Shown here: positions 1 through 13,680 of the stretch, in pieces | Layout: the number at the start of each line of letters is the position of its first letter | Position numbering within the stretch: position 1 is the stretch's first letter | NCBI GenBank assembly: GCA_009792885.1 | Contig: WMCF01000018.1 | Coordinates: 8,282,746-8,346,745, forward strand | Direction: 5' to 3' | Origin: Eremophila alpestris peregrina | Lineage: Eukaryota; Chordata; Aves; Passeriformes; Alaudidae | Length of the DNA: 64,000 bases | Notes under the pieces: model-generated | The model's database searches: none | Seen by the model: only the letters and a program-made list of their open reading frames with translations | Told to the model about the DNA's origin: nothing | Made by a program: the position numbers and the translations under genes

Positions 1-56
<56 letters not shown>

Positions 57-58
57 AA
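1..58. repeat. (AAAG)n microsatellite, cut by the window edge
   Basis: The window opens inside a tetranucleotide array of AAAG units that runs uninterrupted to about base 57 and then passes into unique sequence. Its left boundary is outside the window, so its full length is unknown. The units show no internal substitutions, which suggests a young and probably length-variable array. Confidence 0.97.
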
Positions 59-3000
59 TATAAGAGGCCTTTAAGACATCTGCAGCTTATCTGCAGGGAC
101 AACATTATGACTGCATGAAAGAGATCAGTGGAGGTGCCAAAGTACTGCCAGTGCCTCTTCCAGGAGGCTACCATCCTGAAAATGTCGAGCTAACCTACCT
201 ATGATTCTTCCCCCCATCATTCTGTTGAGATATATATTTAGAGAGCTGTCTTGGGTTTGAGCAGGATAATGGGCAAAGCTTTCCAGTGTAAAGCTCTCCA
301 TACAATCAGGAAGACCAGTGCAGAGGAAAAGCATCAGAGAGAGAACGTGCACGTGTGCTGGTGCATAATGTGGTGTGGAAGTGTGGCTTACGTGTTGCTT
401 CATGATTACTACTGTAAATATTGCTGCTTTTCAGGGAAAATCTTAAGATTCCCCCGTCAGTGATTACAACAGTGCTCTTAAATGCAGCTGAGTGTACATA
501 GGTGGAGAAAAATTTGCTGTCAGATGTGGTTTTAGATTGTCAAGCTGAACTTCAAGTTAAAAATGTGCAGCACATGGGAAGCCTACAACTTTGCCTGGAG
601 CGATACTTCAGAAACTGCTGAAGCTAGGTAATGCTGAAAAATGTATTTATGTAAAGCCAAACCCTTCAGCTTTTACTCATAAAAGGACACACTTGGAACA
701 ATGAGATCAGGCCACTTCCATGCAAACTCAGAGGACTAATTAAGTGCTGAGTTGTTCTAGCTATACACTAATGTAACTCTTGCTATCATTGCACTGCAGG
801 ATTGGACCTTACACAGCAGCTTCAAATATGCCACTGTAGATTTTACTGTTTTTACAGGTACTACTAAGAAATCAAATCAAATGCTAGGCAGCCTTAACCT
901 TGTTAATGATCTGAGCTGGATGCTGCCAGCTTCACTTGCTTATTCAGGCATATTTTGGGATGTTGCTTCTGCAGAGTGCTGAAGAAGTTCAGAACACATC
1001 AGGTAACAATATCCTTGGTTCAGGATCATGCACTGTGCCCACTCTGCTCAGATTAATGCCTGTAATGGTGCTGAAGTCAGTAGCTGCTGCTTTTGGTTGC
1101 CCATGGAAGGAGTAGGGAGAAATAGTACCTCCAGAGGCTGCTGAGATCCCAGTTTGTCTGGACTGGCCTTGGGAGGTGCCCATTTCTGTCCTCTGACTAT
1201 AACAAAGCTTCTGCTTTCTTTATTTAGAGGGAAGGAAGGATAGATTCAAGAGGTCAGAGGGCAGCTGTAGGTTTCTACCCTGTTACCATCCAGGATGGTT
1301 TGTTGGTGCAGCACTCACCCAGGTTTCTCTGTTTGTCCAGGTTTGTTTGGGAATTGCCTCACCAAGTCAGGTGCTCATGACATTTGTAAAGGTGAGGTTG
1401 GTGCCTTCACGTCTGTTGCAGAGCCTGGAAACTGTGATTGCAGAAAGATCTCAGGGCAGACAGGCATTGACCTTTTGGGTGTTACTGGTTAATAATGTCC
1501 CACATCCAGCAAGAGAGAAAAAAACCACCAGGAATAAAATCCAATAACCCTGTCAGAGGAAACAGAAGAAACCCGTACAAAACATCTCAAGATGAATGGC
1601 TTTGTGTCCTGTCTGAGAAGCCAGAAACTCTATGCATGCCATCTGAGAAGCTGTTGGTCATCTCATCAGCCAGCCTGGGCCTTTATTCAACTGAATATGT
1701 ATTTAATTTTCTCACATGCACTGGGGGAATCTCTGCTGGAAAAATCAGCCAGACAACTTCCCCTGTCTGAATCAGCAGCACGAAGATTTGTGGTCATCAA
1801 AGAGAACTTGCCCCAAATGTTTAACATTTAAGAATCTGCTGGTTTTGTGTTCTGTGTTTAGCTGATTGCCTGTGCTTGCATGCAGAAATCTTTGTTCTTG
1901 TGCTGTGTTGTTTCTCTGGAATGCTATGAGCAGTTGTTTTTGTTTGTTCGTACTCGGGTGGAGCTAACTGTCTAATTGGGTAAATATTTGCAATGCTGTA
2001 CTTGCATGCACAGAAGACAAAGAGGGCTGGACTCCTGTTGACATAAAGAGCCTTTTACACCAGCCCAGCAATGTAAAGGCTTAAATAAAATTGATAAGTA
2101 TGAGGCCACTTTTTATGGTCAGACCATATAAAGTGGATTTAATTTAACTGTCCTGGCCATATTTACTTCTAATTACAGATGGACTATATTTTCCAACATG
2201 ATTACAACCATTAAGGGGTTATTTACTCTGCCTTATTCACTGATTGCAAGTTCAAAACTGCTGGACTTCCACTGGGTCTTAGCCCTGTTAATAAAATGGT
2301 ATTTATTTACCAGAGTGTCTTTGGATATCAGAGTTTCCCACAGATGCAGAAATTGCCTAAGTGAACATCAGTAGGTTCAAATACCTAAAGGTGTTTTGAA
2401 AGTTGCAAGCTTGTGGTGCTCATGGAAGGTGTGTTTGTGTATATAAAATAAATACCTTGCATAAACCTCATGGGGTGACTATTGCAGATGTTATAATTGG
2501 CTCCAAAGTACACTATAAATACCCACACACATAAGAACAGACTGTAAAGGTATATGATTGAAGAGGCTGCCAATAGGTAATTGAGCCTTTCTTTGAACAA
2601 AAGTTACTAAAAATGGTTGTGACATAAGGAGAAGGGAAGTTGAACTCCACAGCTGAGGTGTTGTGCAGACCTAGTTCAGCTTCTGTTTATCTGTAGCTGT
2701 CACAGCCTGGACCTTATTGGGAATGGATTTATCCTGGTTAGTCTTGAAAGACTTGTAGAGTCTCACAGAGCCATTGCTTCATGCACACCTGAACAGAACA
2801 AGTGTCTGTCTGTAGGACTGAGAAAAAACTTTAGTATAGGAGAATTTTATTTTATTAACAATTATTTGTCTTGCTTGAAATTCTCACCATATTTTTTTCA
2901 AGGTTCAGCTGTTTACTCTTGCCTTCGAAAAACAAATAAGGATAGAGTTTCACCTCCATAGGGCCAAGCTCTGATGCTCTTACACCACCTGGTATCTTGC

Positions 3001-3224
3001 TTAGTCATTGGCTCCACTGGGTTCACTGATACCAGCTGTGGTGCAAAAGCCTTTGATTACCTCAGTACAGCCATCCACTCCTCCCTGTCCTTTACTGCAA
3101 GTCAGATTTTTGTCTGCCTTTATGATGTGAGTATTGAAGCTCAGGTTGCCTCTGAGCAAGCATTCATTGACCAGGTAGTCAGCTCTGTCCCTGCTCCTGC
3201 AGAGTTGATCCCATTGCCAGTCCC
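59..3224. other. Unique noncoding sequence
   Basis: All open frames here are short (under 100 codons), overlap on opposite strands and contain no recognisable domain. I see no CpG cluster, RNA gene or clear transposon. A B-box-like string near 2373 was examined and rejected as a tRNA gene because no A box or cloverleaf stems accompany it. Confidence 0.6.
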
Positions 3225-3475
3225 TGTGATGCCTTGGGAAGGCTGGCCTGAAACAGAGACTAGACAGAGCTAGAGAATAAAGTGGATATTTATTGAAAGG
3301 CCCCAGGATGCCCCTGGGACACCAGAACCTGACCAGGTGGACCCTGAATAGTCACCGGCCACCCTGTCACAAGGCCTCACCCTTTTGTAAGTTTGGGTCC
3401 ATTTGCATATTGGGGTTTAATTGTCCAGTTACAACTCCAGGCTGTGAAGTCTCATCCTTCTTCTTTCTCCCTTCA
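3225..3475 (-). mobile_element. Probable endogenous-retrovirus LTR, minus strand
   Basis: Read on the minus strand, this stretch has LTR-like order: a pyrimidine-rich promoter-like part, an AATAAA signal (complement near 3290), a short U5-like tail and a terminal ACA. The plus-strand edges are TGT at 3225 and CA at 3475. The flanking pentamers GTCCC (3220-3224) and GTCCA (3476-3480) match at four of five bases, as a decayed target duplication would. A longer alternative ends at 3762, with TCCC on both sides. I did not recognise the exact family, so identity and right edge are inference. Confidence 0.42.
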
Positions 3476-6400
3476 GTCCATTGTTGTTTGTGCTTTTGGG
3501 CCAGAAAGGTGTCCTTGGTTTTCAGCAGGAAAGGATTTGTTTTGTCTACCTACTAGCGCTTAATATGAAGCTTAAAACTACACCTGAAACAGTATGGAAT
3601 CTGGAAAACATAAAAGCTAAAACTTTAAGCATCACCTGCAGCGTGCTCATGGATCTCCCTGTGTCACCTCTCTGGGAAGCAGGAGGCTGTGACCCAGGCA
3701 GCACAGGTTGCTTTGCAGGTTTTGGCTGCATCCATTCTCTTGTCTAACCCACCTGTCACCCATCCCTATGAAGAGTGTGGTGAGTGAGGAGAAGCAGCTG
3801 CAGAGGTGTGGAGCCTGCTGAGGTCAGTTGTGCCACTGCTTGTTTTGCCCTCCCTGCGTGGAAAGCACGTCTCACTGCAGCTCACCACCCAGCCATTCCA
3901 TCAGGGATGGGCTCAGTTGTTTCCTATGAGCTCATTCACCATGTTTTTTTGTCAACTGATGGCAAACTGGCTATAATTTTTCATGTTGTTGGCATCTCTT
4001 CAAGTGCTGTTGTGGATTCTTGTAAGCTCATGTTGAGAACTTCCCTCAGTCATGCATAACTGGAATTCATAAAAATAGCACAAATGATTATGTGTTTTTC
4101 TTTGCCATCTTCATTCTGAAAACATCTTGAACTTTATTTCATAGTGACCTTTATCCAATTGTAAAAACTTTTAAAATTGCCCAGTGGTTTGAAATGTATG
4201 GGACAAGAAGGAAAGTGAATACTAGTCAAGATAGCAAGGCTGAATAAATCTCGTTTCCTTAAGAAAACAGGCTAAAAACTGTACCTCTTCCCCAATTTGA
4301 TACTGTGAGCAAACTAAATATACACAGAGAGTCTTCCTTGTGATGCTGTGATTACCAATTCTATTTCTCTACAGTGTTTTTCCTGTTCCTTGGGTATAAA
4401 CAAACTGTAATTATAATGCCACAACACCCAGTCCTCATCTTCTGGCAGCCTCCTGTGAAAATTACTTCCTCCTTCAAGGGTTGCCTTTTCCCTAAGTCCT
4501 GCATTTAGTGAAACTGGAGATCTCTGTGTGACTATCCCAGGACATTTCTCATTCTCCATCAGACCTTTATCACACCAACACCATATTTTCTGAATACTTC
4601 CATCCAGTTTTGCTTGAAGTTTGGACAAAGCTTTCTAACTTGGATTATGTATGTATTTCCTTGACTGTACTGTAAATGCTTATCTGAGCTGGACAGGAAG
4701 AACTTGTTCTGTTGTTTGGTCTTGGGATGTTACTGAAGACTCATTGAAGTAGCAGAGAAGCTTTCATGAGGCTGGGGAAGGAATGTGTCATTCTGTGCTT
4801 CTGCTCACCTGCAGGGATTTGCTAGAGCAAAGTGTTGGCCATTCACAAGAGAAATTCTGCCCTGAATGTCTGGTGTTAGGACTGGCAGCCAGGCAGAAAT
4901 GCCCAACTGCCCAATGATTTTTCCCTACAAGAAAAAGGTAAATTTGCACTTGAAGTTTTCAATCATGTGTAAAGTCCACAACCTGATTTCCTCAGAGAGG
5001 TCATTGACATTTAGCTTTCATTAGGAAATACCCTTTACCAATAAAGTTCAATGGGAAAAACAAAGACTTGTGTTTGCTTCAAAAGATTCATTCATGAAAA
5101 ATTCTGCTGAATGAAAAAGGAAATCTACTTTTTTTTTTAAAGACTTCCTGTATGTAGTTTGAACATTTTAGTCTAGGCTAACTGCACACTTTACCAATAA
5201 TTCAACTCAATTTTAATTCCACTGATGTAACACTATAATAAATAATGTAAGAATTAGTGGCATGTCTTTAATGTTCTTGCCTGCATAACGTATCTGGATT
5301 CTCTGCAGAAATAAAGCCTGCTGTTATTTCATGTTGAAGGTGAAGTATGTCCATCAATGCCTTTCCCAGGGGAACAGAGAGAACAAGGCTGGGGAGAAGG
5401 TGGTTTGGCACACACACTCCTCGTGAGCAGCAAACTTGCACAGCAGCTTGTCTTTGACTCTTCCCAAGCAGTGGAGCGTGTCATTGCTTTTGCAATAAAC
5501 TGTTCCTCAGGAACAGATATAGACTGGCTGAAAAATAATTAAAAACTTAATTTTCTGTAATACTGTCCGTCAAGCAACTTTACTCAATCTTTTTGAAAGG
5601 CTGCTCTGCAGCATGGAGAAAAGACTGGCAGTAGTGCAAGAACAGGGAGTATTTATGACGAGTAGAAGCATGGTTGGCCTTTTGCCCTAGAGAAATGGCT
5701 GGATGAGAGGATCTTCTGCTTAAACCAAGCATAAATAAAATAATTTGGACCTGGGCTTGAGGTTATGATGTTTGGCAAAGAGGCTAAAAAGGCTTTTTTT
5801 ACTGCCCAGACTGATGCTGACCTGCATGGATGTGCTTTGGGTCTGCAGTGTGCAAACCCACAGCTGCATATTTGATTAGTCCTCTCTTTTGGGAAAACCT
5901 GAATTTTTATTAAGGTACAAAATTTGTAATTAGGTCTTTTATAAAGATTTGGTCACAACAAATCCTGTTTGATTTATATCCTGCAGTTCTTTTACAGTTT
6001 GTTGTATAGTGCCTCAAGAAAGGCAAACAAAGCTTTTTCCTCCTCTGGACAGCAGATAGATCCACTGACTCAACTGCTCAAGAGAACAACCCCCAAAATT
6101 GAGTATTGCAAACTAACACACATTAAACTTTTCTTCCTCCTAGGTCCACAGTTCCATGGAGTAGGTTTTCAACATATAACTAAAGACCAAGAGCAAATAC
6201 AACAAACCCTAATATCAGCATCAGTGTCACTAGTGACTTAGTCTGCTGGTAAGCACAATATTTTTTTCCCCCAAACTGCCTCAGCCATAGTTTTTCCAAA
6301 CTTATTTCCTATTTCCTTTCCTCATTTAGTCCATCTGATAATGCCACCAGACATTACTTCATCTCCTGAGAAGACTGAAAGGGGGAGGATTCAGAGCTGG

Positions 6401-9400
6401 TGTAAATTCACTTTTCTCTGCTTACCCATTAATCTGTGTCAGGTTATGCTGGATATGCTGTTCTGAGAGACAGCTCAGGCATCTTTATCTGTCATGGTAG
6501 CACCGCTTTGCTTTTCAAATCAGCAAACAAGAAGCCATGTCCTAAACAGGCCTCTTCATTATCTTTTGTGTTGGTTATTTTTGAGAGATGTTTTTTTTTT
6601 CCCCTAACAAAAATATAAATAACTCTTAATCACTGACAATAACTAAAAGATGCACTTTTCCTTGCAGATCATAAGCAGAAAGGAGAGCCTGCAGTCACTC
6701 GTCTGTCACTTCAGTGGGGAAATCAATTCCCAGTTGTCTACGCACGGCTTGTCTGGCTTGAGGATTAACCAGGCTGGGGAAGCACTGACCTCACTCAGTT
6801 CATTCCCCACGTGCAAAGCTGACTTTGGACCAGCAGCCTGTATTGATCCCAGCAGTGCTGCGTGCACATCTGCCAGTTCCAGGGTGCCTGCAGCTCATCA
6901 GCAGATTATCTGTGTCACTCACAGCTGGGGGGAGGCCTCCTCACTGCCTCTGCAGCAGCGAGGTGGAGGAGCTGCCATGGCCAGCTCCTGCAGCAGCAGG
7001 AAGAGACAACACTTCTTTCCACGCTGACTTGGCATAAACTGAGTTAATTTGTGCTCCAGGACTGATGGTGGCAGCCCCTCAGCTGTCAGAAACAACCTTC
7101 TTTGCTCCTTAGACCACCAGCAGAGGAGATATTTCCAATTTTAAATAAACTAGTTTGTTACTAGTTAGTTTAATTTCGTTAGTACAGTACTGAGGGAGAT
7201 TAATGCACCATGCTCACAGGCAAGGCTACTCTTTCCAAAACCTGGTCATGGCTATGGAAAGATCTTGCTCCACGTGTTTCCCACCAAAATGGTTTTCCTT
7301 TTCACCTTCAACAGCAAAAACAGACTGCTGGAACTTGTATTTACTTTAAATAATTAGAATGTGGTAAGTTTAGGTCTTAATGCAGATCATCAATTAAATT
7401 TTAAATGTTTATATGCTTAAATAATAGACTCCACGTTAAAGTGATATCAACAAAAAAAGGATCTAATTCGTTTTGCTTAATTGGAAAAAAATTTGCAGAT
7501 TTGTATTTGCCTTGTTATCTCTATCTTTTATTAATCCATAGATATTCTGAATAAAGATGTTATCTCATCTTTAGCTGTGCTCTTGCAATCTTGCAATTCG
7601 TCAAACCAGTAATTTATGTTTCTGTACGAGGTGAGAAGTAATTAACTCATGTATTGCATCCTTATCTTTGTGGGCCTTTCATTTACAGCAAGTACCTGCA
7701 CTAGCAGGTTTTTTTTTTTTAATTTCAGACTCTTCAAAAGTCCTGGGCTTCCTCAGGAAGGCCAGCACTCTCAGCAGTGTACCTGAGTGCTTGATGCTTT
7801 GCAGAATTAAGTCCCAGGAGTCCAGTCCTGTATTGAAGTCGTGGGTCATATCCACATCGACTTCAGTCTAGCAATTGGAATCCTGGGGGAGCAGGATTAT
7901 TTGTCCCACTGAATTACTGGCCCTGCTTCTCAGGATATTTCCTCACCCTCACACGCACATCCACAAGCTGTTTACTTGCCCGTGTGTGCTTCTGGCAGCC
8001 TGGATTCCTGGATGACCTATTTTTGCAAGAATCAAATGCCCGTGGCAGCAGCATTTTATTGGCCCTTGCTGGGCTGACACCACTGCAGTGAGAGTGCTCA
8101 TGGTCAGGGACACTGCAGGTCCTGGCTGAGCAAACTGATTTCCTGCCAGCTTTGCAGCAGCTTTCATGTCAATCACTTACTAGCAGGAGAGGATGGGCTC
8201 ATAAAGATGTGTTTTCCATTGACAGAGCCAGCTCCAAGGCTAACTAAAGAGCATGGCCAGCGTGGTGACAGAAATGAGGAGATTCTGTACAGAGCACACT
8301 GATAAAGGAACCTGGACACCCTGCTCTTGTCCTACTTACCTGGTACTGAATCACACATAACTCATGGTTTCCTCTGTAGTTTCATCTTCCTCAGCTAAAA
8401 AATTGAAGGGTGTGACAGATCAGCAGAGGTCAGGTGAGACTGGATGGAAGGGGAGGAGTTGCTCTCATTTAGATTTTTTTTTTCCCTGTAGCAAAGTTGG
8501 TCACACCTCTAACAGGCAGACTCAGCTGTGTTTTCAGGTAATGCTAATGACAGGTTGCTGGAGTGCTTAGTTTGTTCAAACCATTCAGTAATTAGAGCCG
8601 GTGCCGAAGCCATAAAACCAAGCATGGAGTGAGGTCTTAATGAACACGGTGATTAGTCTGCAAGTACAGCTCTGCAGAGCTTCCTCATGAATGGCTTCCC
8701 CTTGGATGGAACAGTGCAGTCACCAAACAGGGCAGGTCCATGTGGCAGCTGAGGACAAAACCAGAGCCTTTAAGTGACCATCTACAAGACAGTTCAGCAG
8801 TGCAGGACAAGGAAATTAAAGCTAGCAACACTCCAGTTGGTTTAGTTATTTTTCAAAGTCTCAAGGTGCTGAGAACTTTGTGTTTTTATTCAGTGTTAAG
8901 GCTGGTACTTCCAGCAATATTCACATGCTGAGGCAATGGTTTTAATGACTCAGGGGAAGAAGCTGACTTCTGAATCACCAGTATCCAAACCTGAAGAGCC
9001 CAACTGCTTTCTGTAAATCTGAACATAATTAAGCACAGTCTCGCTCTTATTCATTAGGCATGAAATAACCAGAGATGATGAGACTTCACTTACATAACAG
9101 TAAAAATATTACTTGTTTTAGTTTTCTACCCCAGAATCTGGAAGCTACAATTATTACAGTGTGTTGTTTATAAAGACTGAGAAAAGGATAAAACAAATAG
9201 CTAGAAGAAACGTACACCCCAAGTGTGAAAACAACATTTCTGCTCATGAAATTCCTAAACCAGATGTTATTAGAAGCTGGAAAAATATTCTAGAGGGCAA
9301 ACCATGCAAGCTCATGCTGTTCTTAACCCATTGGCCATTGTCAGACCCTGCAGTAGCAGGAGCTGTGATTTGATCTGGAGTGGCTGTCAGCACTCATCAT

Positions 9401-9786
9401 GTTCTCTGAACACCACAAGCAGTTGCATCAGATTAGAAGAACAGACAGTGGGTGTCCCAGGCTGTCCCAAAAGTATGTAATAAAAAAAAAAGCACCAGGT
9501 AAACAAACATTGCATGAGGACATGATTAATGCCAGAAGAACAGAGGGTGGAAGTTCAAGGAAAGGCAAAAATTATTAGTGACAGAAAACATGTGTTTCTC
9601 AAGATCTAGAATGTAGTAAGAAAGATCTCCAGGGATGAATACCATTTAGTTTCAAAAGCAGACTAACTGGAAGGCTAGAAAACACTGTAAAATAAATGTT
9701 CACACATTTTCATCTGTTGACCTGCTAACCTTTTCTTTAAAACATTTGAACATTTGTTACAAGAACTGTTCTGCAAATAATCTGTG
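3476..9786. other. Unique noncoding sequence
   Basis: This is about 6.3 kb of moderately AT-rich DNA with homopolymer T or A runs (for example near 5130, 6590 and 7710) and no supported gene. The longest plus-strand frame, 6650-7027, is serine/alanine-rich low complexity without a domain. A stretch at 8580-8690 has a somewhat conserved look (TAAT core, GCCATAAAA), but nothing decisive can be seen. Confidence 0.55.
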
Positions 9787-9925
9787 TGGGGTTTTTGTTG
9801 TTGTTTTGGGTTTTTTTTGTGTTTTTTTTTTGTTTGTTTGTTTGTTTGTTTGTTTTTGGTTTGGTTTGGTTTGGTTTGGGTTTTTTTTGTCTTTTTTGGT
9901 TTTTTTTTTGTCTTTTTTTTTTCCA
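9787..9925. repeat. T-rich low-complexity block with (GTTT)n and (GGTTT)n
   Basis: About 140 bases consist almost only of T and G on the plus strand: GTT units, a run of GTTT units (about 9831-9856), then four GGTTT units (about 9858-9880), then T runs broken by GTC and GG. The open frames crossing it translate to Phe/Val/Cys or Lys/Gln/Thr stretches. They are composition artefacts, not genes. Confidence 0.95.
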
Positions 9926-12900
9926 CTGTGGCAGAAATCATTCTGATGCTGACTTGTCTGTTTTCCAAGCAGAGATGTGCCAGAACATCAGCAGAGTCAT
10001 AAGGATTACCCAACACTTGCCTGCTGAAGTGTTTGCAGTAACTGCTCGCAAAGAGGAAACATTTTTTTGGCTATGTAGGTGACTTTCATCACATCTTCCA
10101 ATCTGAGGTGTAAAACAGCTGTAGAGATCCAGAAAGAAGGACCCTGAGGCCTTCACCTTCAGCTCCAGTTCTGTGCTTATGCCTGTGTTAATCAGTAATA
10201 AATCCCATTAAATTGATCTGAATTTAAACAGGATTACATGAAATTTAAGTATTGGTCATACTGGGGAGTTGTCTGCTACACTAAGTGGATATTATTATCT
10301 CAATTTTGGGACAAACAGGACGCTTTCCATGGATGAATGATGAAAATAGGAGGTAGACCCAAAACTTTTCACCTCCATTTTCTACAGCTCACTTAGAAAG
10401 GTGTTCCATTGACCAGCCAGTGATAAGTGTTTTCCACACTGAAATGGCAGATTTTGCCATCACAGTGGCATCAAGCTGATTTCCCTCTGATTGTCTTGTG
10501 ATTCCTGACAAAAGAAGATGAAAGGAGCAATGCAGGCAAGCTTTCCCTCTATCAGGTGTGCATGTCATGGTCACCAGACAGACATACACAAGATAAACAC
10601 ACTGCCAGAGGGCTGAATTCAGTTGCAAACACACACACAAAAATTAAGGAAGATTACAGCTGAACTCTGCTGAAATGCCAACGCAAAACTGGCCTCATGT
10701 TGATCATTTTACATAGCCTGGAAGAGCAGAACAAGCTTTAGAGTTACAGCAAACTGCAAAACAGCTGGAAATAAGTGTAAAGGGAAGACTTTGCTGCCAT
10801 GTGTGTCTTCAACTGCAAGCAAAGCTCACTCAATGGCTCTGGTGCTATTTCCATTCTGACTTGTCTAAGATTAGTGCATGTGGAACCTCAGGAGCCCTGG
10901 CACACTGTTTTGTACCTATTTCATAATTGGAGTTTCTTGTTAAGTAATCTGGCTGTGAGAGTTACAAAGCTGTCCTGCTTCCCTTAACATTTCAGAGGAG
11001 AAAAAATGTAGTGTTTTCCCATTTCCTGCCACAAAAGTGGTAGAGATTTACATCTTGCAACCAAGTGGGCATTGTCCCTGGGTGTGATAATTAAAAGTCT
11101 CCACTGATAAATTACAACAGCTTTTCTCCTAAATGTCCTGAGTGCCTCTCCTGCTCTTTGCCTCTCCCCCAAGCCACAGCAGCCCTCTCTGGCAGGCTGG
11201 GGCCTGGGAGACTTTGCTGCCTCTTGATGCTGCAGCACAAGACATTGTTATGGGTCAGTTCAAGATCCTCCTCTCCTTCTGAGGCTCAGGGGTTTCTTCT
11301 CTGGTGCCATTCTCTCCTTTTTCACTCCACCACCCACCTTGGAATTAGGGACTCCCTTTGCCTCCCATCCCCACTCCCACTCATCTGGTGCAGCCACTGA
11401 CCCCACAGACATTTTGTTCTGAACTAGCTCTTTTCTGGGAAAACAGGATTCTCTGCCTGCCTGGGAAGGGAATTGAGGCAGAGTGTGGCTTCTTTCCAGC
11501 CTCTCCATGGCCACAGTGGTTTCTTTCCAGCCTCCCTCCTCTCTGTGGCCACAGTGGTGGAGCCATGTGGGCAGAGGCCACCAGGAGTGGGCAGACAGGG
11601 CAGTCCAGCACAGCCAGGTGATGTAAGGTGCTGCAGCAAGGGCACAGGGCTGGTGCTGCTGGCCTGGTGGCTGCTGTGGCCCTGTGGCAATATAAAGTTC
11701 ATGCATAATTCATAAATGTCACGCACTGGCACTGTTTGTGCAATTGACTCTTCTGGCTGGGATGGTGGAGGAATGCTGCGTGTAGCCTCTTGTTGCACAG
11801 AAAACCTCTTGGTATTTCCTATCATCACTGGTGAAGGCATTAAAAAAAACAGGGAAAATGCAGTTTAAGTTGAGACAACCAAAGCAGTGAGTGACTGAAC
11901 TGTTTACCACCACCCCCAAATATTTCAGGGGCATCTGTATCCTGGTCAGGACTGTGAGCACCCAGAGCTCTGGCCCAAGGTGCTGAGGCTGTTGGGGCTT
12001 TTGCCTTGAACTGCTGGTACAGGTGGCAATGTGTAGGTGGCAGAATGGATGTCAGTGTTTGTTGTTTTTCTTTCCCAGCAGTGAAAACCAGAGGGCTGGG
12101 CTGATTGCTTCACCTTTTCAGCCTGCAGGGACTCATTGCTGCACCAACACAGCCCCACATCTCCCTCAGTTGGCTGCACCCCAACAGTCACTCAGCTCTG
12201 CTTAGATTATTCTGCTAACTAGCAAATTCCAATCTTTTAAGCTGCTTCTTGTCACATCGTTTTTCACTTCAGTCTGAAAAAATTATATGCTCTTTGCTAT
12301 TTCCTTATGCTGTTGCTGGAATTAATTGTTGAGCAAGTTTCTTGTGGGGAATGCAATGAAAATAGAGTATGATAGTAATATATTTCTGGCATGATTAATG
12401 GTTACCAGTGGAAATATTTAACGATCTTTTTGTATACATATAATAATTGCTTCTTCTGTAAGACAATAATAAGTTGCAGTACAATTACACTCTTGTTCTT
12501 CTTCATATGAGAAATGGGCACATGAGTGGAGCAGAATCAGAAAAGCACAATGTCCCTGGTATCTCTTCAATATTTATCTACTCACCTGAGATTCTGCAGT
12601 CTTTTGAATAACACTAGATTTTTATCATCAGAAGGATTGTGCAGCCTTAAGATAAACAATTCATAAAACAGCTAAAGTTAATTTTCATTACAAAACTAGG
12701 CATTAAGGAGTTATTCCTAAGTCATTCCCTAAAGGTAGAAACTCCGAGGAATGCACTATTTTGCAGATAAATCCTCCTAATATAAAGCAATAAATTCTCA
12801 GTTACACAGAGATGAACAACACTTACTTGTCTCTAATAAACTTCTGCTGGATCCTGGCTGCTGTTGCAAAAGCTGGTTGCTTTGAACAAAGGAGTCCCTG

Positions 12901-13023
12901 TCTTGTGAGAGCTCATTACCCATATGATAATACTGTTCATTTCCCCCCACACAATTCATTGGAGATCCAGTGGGCTCCTTGCAAACTTCTAATTAGGTCT
13001 CACACTGTCCCTGAGCAGTGAGT
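9926..13023. other. Unique noncoding sequence with a small local duplication
   Basis: No gene or transposon was recognised. Several overlapping frames in both directions at 11158-11840 reflect a GC-richer patch poor in stop codons. None has a recognisable domain and they contradict one another. Confidence 0.55.
11490..11558. repeat. Short imperfect tandem duplication
   Basis: A segment beginning TTCTTTCCAGCCT and ending GGCCACAGTGG occurs twice back to back (about 11490-11519 and 11521-11556). The second copy is a few bases longer. It looks like a local replication-slippage duplication. Confidence 0.8.
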
Positions 13024-13172
13024 GTGATTTTACCCATTTTACAGCTGTGGAAGTTGGGCAGGGGGGCTGCAGCCAGTGGCCCAGAGCCACCTCTCCTGTC
13101 ACTTCCACAGCTGGGAATAGACTTTGGATGTTGTTCCTCCCAGCTCTCTGTTCCAAGCTCTAAGCCCCAACC
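13024..13172 (-). mobile_element. MIR/CORE-SINE-like ancient SINE remnant, minus strand
   Basis: In order on the plus strand, the stretch contains CCCATTTTACAGCTGTGGAA, a CAGCCAGTGGCCCAGAGCC-like segment, an ACAGCTGGGAATAGA-like segment and CCAAGCTCTAAGCCCC. This is the order of an inverted MIR element: the complement of the 3' 'cctcatctgtaaaatgggg' part, then the core, then the 5' tRNA-derived part. MIR elements are amniote-wide and old, which fits the strong divergence. The call rests on remembered consensus order, not an alignment. Confidence 0.5.
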
Positions 13173-13680
13173 TCTTGCAGAAGCTAATTAAAAACTAAGA
13201 AAATGATTTGACAAGCTTTCAAAAATGTTACTGGTACTGCAGATTTCTTCTGGTATTGGAATGAAGTTTCTAGCACAGCTGTAATTGCTCTGATTGTTCA
13301 GCATTTTTTAAATCAGCCAGAAGGCTCAAGCTGTATTCCTGATACATCCCAAAGTTCACCACAGTTCTTTGCTGTGTTTTTCTCTGGCACCATTTTTCAT
13401 GGGCATTTAAAAGTGAAAACCTTGAGAGAAGTGAAACAGCACCTCTCAGTTGCATGGATGCAGGCAAATGCTTCTGGTGTCTGCATATGCAGGGTGAGAG
13501 CTGGTGTGGTTTCAATTACTTCTTCTTGATTTGTTAGCTCTAAGATTATTTTATTTCTTGTAATCTACTTTTAAGCATATAGCAAACCCTTAGAAGAAGT
13601 ATCATAGGTTATTTGTTAAAATCCATTGCAACTCAGCTGTCAAAACAAGATGAGTTCCCTTGTGTTTGCGCTGATGCTAA
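13173..13680. other. Unique noncoding sequence
   Basis: Nothing recognisable was seen between the SINE-like remnant and the CR1 end. The only frame of note (13270-13515, minus) has no domain. Confidence 0.55.

Noticed and set aside
2370..2390. B-box-like GGTTCAAATACC suggesting a tRNA gene
   Set aside because: No A box, acceptor stem or anticodon arm can be formed upstream at the right spacing.
9675..10082. Phe/Leu- or Lys/Thr-rich frames across the T-rich block
   Set aside because: Compositional artefacts of the GTTT/GGTTT low-complexity sequence.
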